The notes under the pieces: generated by a model
What the model saw: only the letters and a program-made list of their open reading frames with translations
Databases searched by the model: none
Told to the model about the DNA's origin: nothing
Position numbers and translations under genes: made by a program
Shown: positions 6,055-10,573 of the stretch, one piece after another
Layout: every line of letters starts with the position of its first letter
How positions within the stretch are numbered: position 1 is the stretch's first letter
From: CAZRGV01 sp964599655
Lineage (GTDB): Bacteria > Planctomycetota > Planctomycetia > Isosphaerales > Isosphaeraceae
Direction: 5' to 3'
Length of the DNA stretch: 10,573 bases
Assembly: GCA_964599655.1 (NCBI GenBank)
Contig: CAZRGV010000178.1
Span: 1 to 10,573 of the forward strand

Positions 6055-7491
6055 TCAGGTCGGCGCACCGTCTCGGAGCACCGAGCGACTCACGCGAGCG
6101 GGTTGGGATTTGAATTCGGTCTTGTCGATGCCGTAGCGACGGAGTTTCTCGCTGATGCTCCGACGTGAAAGTCCGCAATGGGCGGAACAGCGATCGATGC
6201 GTCCTCGATACTTTTCCAGAACGCGACGGAGATAGGCGCGCTCAGCCCGTTCGGTCAGCTCCTCGGTGATCTCCTGAAGAGGGCGCTGGATGTCGAAGTC
6301 GAGTGTGAACGGTTCCTCCCGCGTCGACACGACTTGCGGCGGCAGGTCGTCGGGCCCGACGACGGAACTTGGCGTGGTGACGACAACCTGCTCGACGAGG
6401 TGCTCGAGTTCCCGGATATTGCCCGGCCAGTCGTAGCGGGCCATTCGCGAGAGGGCTTCCCTGGAGAACGTCTTCGAGGGAAGGCCGCGCTCCTGGAGCC
6501 TCGCGAGGAAATGGTTGACCAGCAAGGGTAAGTCTTCCGGCCGGTCACGGAGCGGAGGCAGGTCGATCGTGACGACATTGAGGCGGTAGAACAGGTCGTT
6601 GCGGAATCGCCCTTGAGCGACGGCCTTCGCGAGGTCGACATTCGTGGCCGCGATGACCCGGGCGTCGGCCTGAATCAGGTCGGTCCCACCGACTCGCTCG
6701 AACTGGCCGTCTTGCAGGACACGGAGCAGTTTCGCCTGCATGCCCAAAGGCATCTCGCCGACTTCGTCGAGGAACAGCGCGCCCCCTTGTGCCCGCTCGA
6801 CACGCCCCTTGCGCTGGTGGTCGGCGCCGGTGAACGCCCCCTTCTCATGGCCGAAGAGCTCGCTCTCGAGGAGCGACTCGGGCAGGGCCGCGCAGTTGAT
6901 CGCGACCAAGGGGCCCTTTCGGGTCACGTCGGCGAAATGCAAGGCCTGGGCGACGAGTTCCTTGCCCGTGCCGGTCTCTCCGGTCACCAGGACGGTGCAG
7001 TTCGACGAGGCGACCCGAACCACCTTCGCGAAGACCTCTCGCATCTTGGTGCTTCGGCCTACGAGATTGTGAAACCCGAATCGTTGCTGCAAGCCTCGGC
7101 GCAGCGCGCAAACTTCGTCATGCAGCTTCCGGTCCTCCAGCGCCTGGTTGACCAGAACCTCGAGCCGCATCATGTCGATCGGCTTGTTCAGGTAGTCGTA
7201 GGCCCCAAGCTTCATGGCTTCGACCGCCGAGTCGATCGAGGCGTGCCCGGTCATCACGATCACGGTGACCGGCAGGTTCCGGTTCCGGATCTCCCGGATC
7301 AGTTCCAGGCCATCGAAGTGAGGGAGGCGGAGATCCGTCAGAACCAGCGAAAAGTTTCCCTCAACAAGCCACTCGAGCGCGGCCGTGCCGTCGTGAGCTA
7401 CCTTGATCTGACGACCCGGACGGGCCAGGATCCTGGAAAGCTGATGGCAGAGCAGCTCGCTATCGTCCACGACGAGAATGCGTCGATCCAT
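6055..7491 (-). CDS. NtrC-family sigma-54-dependent response regulator
   Basis: Encodes 478 residues in the classical three-part layout. The receiver domain (1-120) has the acidic pair D9/D10, phospho-acceptor D53 in TDLRLP, T81 and K103 in NKP. The AAA+ sigma-54 activation domain (about 143-375) has Walker A GETGTGKE (171-178), the sigma-54-contacting GAFTGA loop (218-223), Walker B FLDE (D242/E243) and the FRNDLFYRLNV and YDWPGNIRELEH motifs. A C-terminal Fis-type helix-turn-helix (about 429-456, CGLSRRSISEKLRRYGI) binds enhancer DNA. All key residues for phosphorylation, ATP hydrolysis and sigma-54 contact are present, so it should be functional: it would turn on RNA polymerase-sigma-54 promoters when phosphorylated. 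No histidine kinase lies beside it in the window, so the signal and targets are unknown. The ATG at 7491 begins directly at the receiver; the ribosome site is weak. A short 20-residue basic tail follows the HTH. Confidence 0.95.
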   Translation of the reverse strand: MDRRILVVDDSELLCHQLSRILARPGRQIKVAHDGTAALEWLVEGNFSLVLTDLRLPHFDGLELIREIRNRNLPVTVIVMTGHASIDSAVEAMKLGAYDYLNKPIDMMRLEVLVNQALEDRKLHDEVCALRRGLQQRFGFHNLVGRSTKMREVFAKVVRVASSNCTVLVTGETGTGKELVAQALHFADVTRKGPLVAINCAALPESLLESELFGHEKGAFTGADHQRKGRVERAQGGALFLDEVGEMPLGMQAKLLRVLQDGQFERVGGTDLIQADARVIAATNVDLAKAVAQGRFRNDLFYRLNVVTIDLPPLRDRPEDLPLLVNHFLARLQERGLPSKTFSREALSRMARYDWPGNIRELEHLVEQVVVTTPSSVVGPDDLPPQVVSTREEPFTLDFDIQRPLQEITEELTERAERAYLRRVLEKYRGRIDRCSAHCGLSRRSISEKLRRYGIDKTEFKSQPARVSRSVLRDGAPT

Positions 7492-7572
7492 GGTGCTCTC
7501 ATCCAGGGTTGAGATCAGGCCAGCCCCCTCTGGAGGCCGGGTGGTCGACTCCTTCTTCCGAAAGGATCAACA

Positions 7573-7585
7573 GGGGGATTCCCCC
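7573..7585. promoter_or_regulatory. Perfect 13-base palindrome in the response regulator leader
   Basis: GGGGGA, central T, TCCCCC. It lies 82 bases upstream of the regulator's ATG and only a few bases downstream of the transcription start that the TTGACA promoter (7595-7622) would give, the usual place for a repressor or autoregulatory site. An mRNA hairpin is the alternative. Confidence 0.35.
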
Positions 7586-7594
7586 ACGCCCCTT

Positions 7595-7622
7595 AGGCTA
7601 CGTAAGTTTGGCAGGCTGTCAA
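7595..7622 (-). promoter_or_regulatory. Candidate sigma-70-type promoter for the response regulator
   Basis: On the - strand a perfect TTGACA -35 box (7617-7622) is followed after 16 bases by TAGCCT (7595-7600), a weak 3/6 -10 box. It would give a leader of roughly 97 bases. No sigma-54 GG/GC signature is seen, so the regulator does not appear to activate its own gene through sigma-54. Confidence 0.4.
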
Positions 7623-7662
7623 GCTGACATCCGTCAGGGACGTCCGGTCGTTTGCCCGTCCT

Positions 7663-7688
7663 GCCCGAGGGACGCCGTCGTCTCGGGC
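7663..7688 (-). terminator. Hairpin downstream of the hydrolase gene
   Basis: GCCCGAG (7663-7669) pairs with CTCGGGC (7682-7688), extended by an inner ACG/CGT stem across a 2-base bulge with a 4-base loop. It begins 33 bases past the hydrolase stop at 7722 and precedes the candidate regulator promoter, so it may separate the two units. There is no T-run after it on the - strand, so terminator activity is uncertain. Confidence 0.35.
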
Positions 7689-7721
7689 CTGGAGACCGGA
7701 TCATCGCGACGTCGGATCGAG

Positions 7722-8789
7722 TCAACGGAGGAACCGGTCGAGGAATTCGTAGGCCTCTTGTCTCTGTTCGGCCGGGAAGTCGTGTTCGGCGTCGGGATGA
7801 ACAGCCTTCAGCCGGTCGTCGACGCCGAGTAGATGGTAGACCTCCTGGGCGGATCGGATGCACGTTTTAACGCCTTCCACCTCGAAATTGGCGTCACGCG
7901 TCGGCGCGTTCGCGAAGAACGCCCGGGGGGCCAGGGCGCCAATCAACTCGGGGAAGTCGAACGGGACCTTCGAGAGATCGAGACCGTAAACGTCCTTGAG
8001 CCGGGGCATGTAGCCATTGTGCGACCAGCCGGCGATGTTTCCACCGTAGTAATTCGGAAAGGCGTTGAAGCCGCAGGAGGACACAACCGCCTTGATCCGG
8101 TCGTCGAACAGGGCCACGAAAATGGAGTTGTGTCCACCGAGCGAGTGGCCGATGACGCCGATCCGCTCGGGATCGACCTCAGGCAACGAGCTGAGCAGAT
8201 CCACGGCACGCATGTGGTTCCAGATCCCTTTCATCGAGGCACTGGCGTAGCCCAGCGCGTAGGGATCGACCTTGTACTCACCAAAGTTCGGATAATCAGG
8301 CGCGATGGCGACATACCCGCGCTCGGCGAGTTCCTTGGCGTATCGAAGGTTCGGCTTGCCGCCAAGACCAACCGGCTCGTCCTTGCCAATCCGGGTCGTC
8401 TGATGCAGGCACAGAACGGCTGGATGCCGGCTCTGGCCATTCTTGGGAATCAGGAGCCATGCGGGAACCCGGTCGCCTGGCTCGGTCGCGAAGGTGACCT
8501 TCTTGCGGAGGTAGGCCGGCTCGTCGATCGTCTCGACGATCTGGACATCGAGCGGCACGCGACGCTCGCCGCCGGGCAGGGGCCCCATGACCTCCTGAAG
8601 ATGAGCCAGGATGTGGGCTCGACGCACCTGCCAGTCGACGGGACTGAGGATGGGAGACTCGTGGCCTTGGGAATCGCGTACGACAAGCAGACGCGCGTGG
8701 TCGGTATAAGTCGGGGCCTTCGGGGCATCGGCGGCCGGCTCGAGCAGCGTCAGGAGGGCGAGGCAGGCCATGGATTGTGGATTGGTCAT
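7722..8789 (-). CDS. Exported alpha/beta hydrolase (dienelactone-hydrolase/acetyl-xylan-esterase-like)
   Basis: Encodes 355 residues of the alpha/beta hydrolase fold; probably an esterase or related carboxyl hydrolase, substrate unknown. After a short hydrophobic N-terminus (MACLALLTLLEPAADA, likely a weak signal peptide) and a helical N-terminal region, the fold starts near VPAWLLIPKNG. LCLHQTT supplies the oxyanion-hole strand and APDYPNFGEY is typical of the dienelactone hydrolase-like branch. The nucleophile elbow is GHSLGG with Ser216 (motif 214-219); the catalytic His is probably H336 in AEHDFP, and the acid may be D299 in TRDANFE, by position. The ATG at 8789 is used; an internal ATG at 8771 would also leave the signal-like segment, and neither has a good ribosome site. 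Planctomycetes carry many such secreted hydrolases for polysaccharide breakdown, which makes a sugar-ester substrate plausible but unproven. Confidence 0.87.
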   Translation of the reverse strand: MTNPQSMACLALLTLLEPAADAPKAPTYTDHARLLVVRDSQGHESPILSPVDWQVRRAHILAHLQEVMGPLPGGERRVPLDVQIVETIDEPAYLRKKVTFATEPGDRVPAWLLIPKNGQSRHPAVLCLHQTTRIGKDEPVGLGGKPNLRYAKELAERGYVAIAPDYPNFGEYKVDPYALGYASASMKGIWNHMRAVDLLSSLPEVDPERIGVIGHSLGGHNSIFVALFDDRIKAVVSSCGFNAFPNYYGGNIAGWSHNGYMPRLKDVYGLDLSKVPFDFPELIGALAPRAFFANAPTRDANFEVEGVKTCIRSAQEVYHLLGVDDRLKAVHPDAEHDFPAEQRQEAYEFLDRFLR

Positions 8790-9194
8790 CGAAGGTACGA
8801 CTCCAGGGATCGGGAAGCTCGGGGTCTCAAATCGGGAACAACGCCCGGGAGAGATCTCCGCGGGAACCCGGCACGGAGTTTGCTTCCACGGGGGACAGTC
8901 CGGCGCGGATCATCGTTGAGGTTGTCGTTCTCGTGGAATTGCGAGACAATCCGATCGCGTTCTGAAGCGTTCCAATCGGCCTTGCCGATGAGAACGAAGA
9001 ACGTGGTCGCGACGGAAGTGCCCTGCCTGGTGGCTGGGCGGGTTTGCACGATGGGGCGGCCGGCATTGTCAGAGTTACCAACATTCGATCTGCTCGCCGC
9101 GATGGCGCTGCCGATCGAAGCAGGCGGAGAGCCGGCCGCGGAGCGGTCGGAGGCAGGCGCCGGGGAGTCTGACCCGGCCAGAAAGGAGACGCCG
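8790..9194. other. 405-base divergent intergenic region
   Basis: This lies between the hydrolase (leftward) and the secreted protein (rightward) and should contain both promoters. I find no convincing pair. On the + strand TTGTCG-17-GACAAT starts near 8922, and TTGTCA lies near 9067 without a clear -10. A leftward frame is open through the region and ends in a TGA overlapping the hydrolase ATG (8786-8789), with a GTG that could start it near 9050, but its composition is Arg/Pro/Ser-rich and it is not called as a gene. Confidence 0.5.
9182..9188 (+). promoter_or_regulatory. Ribosome binding site of the secreted protein gene
   Basis: AAAGGAG, six bases before the ATG at 9195: a textbook Shine-Dalgarno site that fixes the start just ahead of the signal peptide. 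Confidence 0.75.
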
Positions 9195-10573
9195 ATGCGG
9201 GCACTTCGAACCTCGTTGGCCCTGACCGCGCTTCTGGGTATGTCGTCGTCGATGGGCGTGGCCCAGGAAGCGGCCGACATCCTCGCCAGGTTCCGGCCAA
9301 GCTTCAAGGGGGTTGAGTACGATACCCCGGCGACCCCGGACGAGATCGCGGCCTGCAAGGTCGAGAAGGTGCTCAACAAGAGTGGCGAGCCGATCGGTTT
9401 CGCGGTGCGGGACGGTCAGGGGAAGCTCCTTCGTAAGTTCGTTGATACCAATGGGATCAAGGACGCCAAAGGTCTACCTCACCTCGACCAGTGGAGCTAC
9501 TACCACGACGGCTTCGAGGTTTATCGCGAGGTCGACACCAATGAGGACAACAGCCTCGACGAAGTGCGATGGCTGAACTCGGGTGGCACTCGGATTGGTG
9601 AGGTCCAGGGAGGGCGCATCGTTTCCTGGAAGCGGATCTCGGCCGAAGAGGCCAGTAAAGTGCTCGTCCAGGCCCTGATTGCCGGCGACCTGAATCTGCT
9701 CGAGTCGGTCCTCGCCACGCCCGAGGAGATCAAGGCGCTCGGACTTCCCGAGGAGCTTGCCCAACGAGCCGCGGAATCGGCGAAGAACCGACGACAAAAG
9801 GTGCAGGAGTTGCAAAAGCGGCTCAAAGGCTGGGACGGTCAGTCGACCTGGTCGCGCTTCGACGGAATGATGCCGCATGTGATACCGGCCGACGCGGCGC
9901 CTGGTCTTGGCAAGGATCTGATCCTTTACGAGAACGCCGTCGTTTTTGTCTCTCCCTCCGCGTCCAGCAAGGTTGACCCGAGAGATCTCGTCTACCTCCA
10001 CATTCCCGAGGTCGTCCAGCTCGGCGAGACCTGGAAATTCCTCGATCTGCCCTTACCGGTCGACCCGGCCCAGCCGGTCGTCAACCTCGCCGAGGCGGAC
10101 TCGCTCCGTTCCATGATCTATCGAGGAGACGCCACCGCGGCGGCGCCGGGCCTCCCCTCTCCGTCTCCCGAATCAGAGGCACTGCTCAAGCAACTGGCTG
10201 AACACGATGCCAAGATGCCTGGGGCCGACGGCTCCGGCAAGCAGATCGCCCAGTGGCACCTCGACCGGATCGAAATTCTTCACAAGCTCATTAAGCTTTC
10301 ACAGACGCCCGAAGAGAGTCTTGGCTACTACAAGCAAGTCGTTCATGACCTCGCCGAAGCCTACCAGACCGGCCTTTATCCGCAAGGGGCCGAAGTCTTC
10401 GACAAGCTTATCAAACAAGGGGGTAAGATCGCCTCGTTCGCGTCGTATCGAAAGATCCTCGCGGAGTTCGACCTTGAAGCCGATCAGCCCGGCGCGAACC
10501 ACCATCGCGGCGAGGTAGAAAAGCCACACCGCGCCGGCCACCACCACCGCATCGGTACGGAGATCCCGTTCGG
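9195..10573 (+). CDS. Secreted planctomycete protein, N-terminal part (probable thioredoxin-fold family), 3' end missing
   Basis: 459 residues are visible and no stop is reached. The start is fixed by a strong ribosome site. A Sec signal peptide (MRALRT, hydrophobic SLALTALLGMSSS, GVA before QE) predicts cleavage after residue 23 and export. The mature part holds a beta-rich module with QWSYYHDGFEVYREVDTNEDNSLDEVRWLN; residues 114-123 (DTNEDNSLDE) resemble an Asp-rich calcium loop, although its last ligand position is not conserved. A charged helical stretch (about 160-215), a second module (about 215-310, HVIPAD, GETWKFLDLP) and a helical repeat region (about 330-435) follow. I recall this arrangement from planctomycete proteins that end in a TlpA/thioredoxin-like domain; that domain would lie beyond the window and cannot be verified. 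Residues 436-459 are His/Arg-rich, unlike what comes before, and probably come from a mis-joined contig end. Genuine coding is trusted to about base 10499. Confidence 0.75.
   Translation, partial: MRALRTSLALTALLGMSSSMGVAQEAADILARFRPSFKGVEYDTPATPDEIAACKVEKVLNKSGEPIGFAVRDGQGKLLRKFVDTNGIKDAKGLPHLDQWSYYHDGFEVYREVDTNEDNSLDEVRWLNSGGTRIGEVQGGRIVSWKRISAEEASKVLVQALIAGDLNLLESVLATPEEIKALGLPEELAQRAAESAKNRRQKVQELQKRLKGWDGQSTWSRFDGMMPHVIPADAAPGLGKDLILYENAVVFVSPSASSKVDPRDLVYLHIPEVVQLGETWKFLDLPLPVDPAQPVVNLAEADSLRSMIYRGDATAAAPGLPSPSPESEALLKQLAEHDAKMPGADGSGKQIAQWHLDRIEILHKLIKLSQTPEESLGYYKQVVHDLAEAYQTGLYPQGAEVFDKLIKQGGKIASFASYRKILAEFDLEADQPGANHHRGEVEKPHRAGHHHRIGTEIPF
10500..10573. other. Contig end probably from a different locus
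   Basis: In the + frame this reads HHRGEVEKPHRAGHHHRIG, unlike the helical region before it, and the other + frames give either a quick stop or Pro/Arg-rich sequence. On the - strand the same bases read continuously from the window edge as ERDLRTDAVVVAG followed by AVWLFYLAAMVV, a convincing transmembrane helix with G/C-ending codons. The simplest explanation is a chimeric join near 10490-10500 to a membrane-protein gene on the opposite strand. Confidence 0.45.

Noticed and set aside
6613..7512. Long open frame on the + strand across the response regulator (about 299 codons)
   Set aside because: Antisense shadow; the - strand carries every conserved motif of a sigma-54 regulator.

Overview
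The window is high-GC bacterial DNA (G or C at most third codon positions) from a draft assembly: a run of 48 Ns interrupts clpB, and the right-hand end looks mis-joined. The gene content fits a Planctomycetota member, probably near Isosphaeraceae. The main support is the secreted protein at the right end, which matches what I recall of a planctomycete family with a long N-terminal region and a C-terminal thioredoxin-like domain. Weak or absent Shine-Dalgarno sites at several genes, short single-gene units and a Met/Gln-rich exported protein agree with this. The taxonomic placement is inference from memory.

Left third (1-5300, + strand): a stress and protein quality-control block. The 3' three-quarters of dnaK ends in a strong hairpin. 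Two small unrecognised genes (1575-1982 and 2081-2464) follow; they align with each other over their whole length and look like diverged tandem paralogues. Then comes clpB, intact in content but cut by the N gap. DnaK and ClpB are the two partners of the bacterial disaggregation system. A nearly perfect 18-bp stem closes clpB and also serves the gene arriving from the other side.

Middle (5367-8789, - strand): a small exported Met/Gln-rich protein, an NtrC-type sigma-54-dependent response regulator with no histidine kinase beside it, and an alpha/beta hydrolase with a probable signal peptide. Each is separated by 190-230 bases holding candidate promoters, palindromes or hairpins, so they look like separate transcription units rather than one operon.

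Right end (8790-10573): a 405-base divergent intergenic region, then the N-terminal part of the large secreted planctomycete protein on the + strand. From about 10500 its reading turns into an odd His-rich stretch, while the opposite strand reads as a clean transmembrane helix, so the last ~75 bases probably belong to another locus.

The most interesting item is the paralogous small-gene pair lodged between dnaK and clpB. I found no CRISPR array, tRNA, rRNA, insertion sequence or attachment site. Apart from the pair, most of the window is ordinary housekeeping and regulatory DNA.
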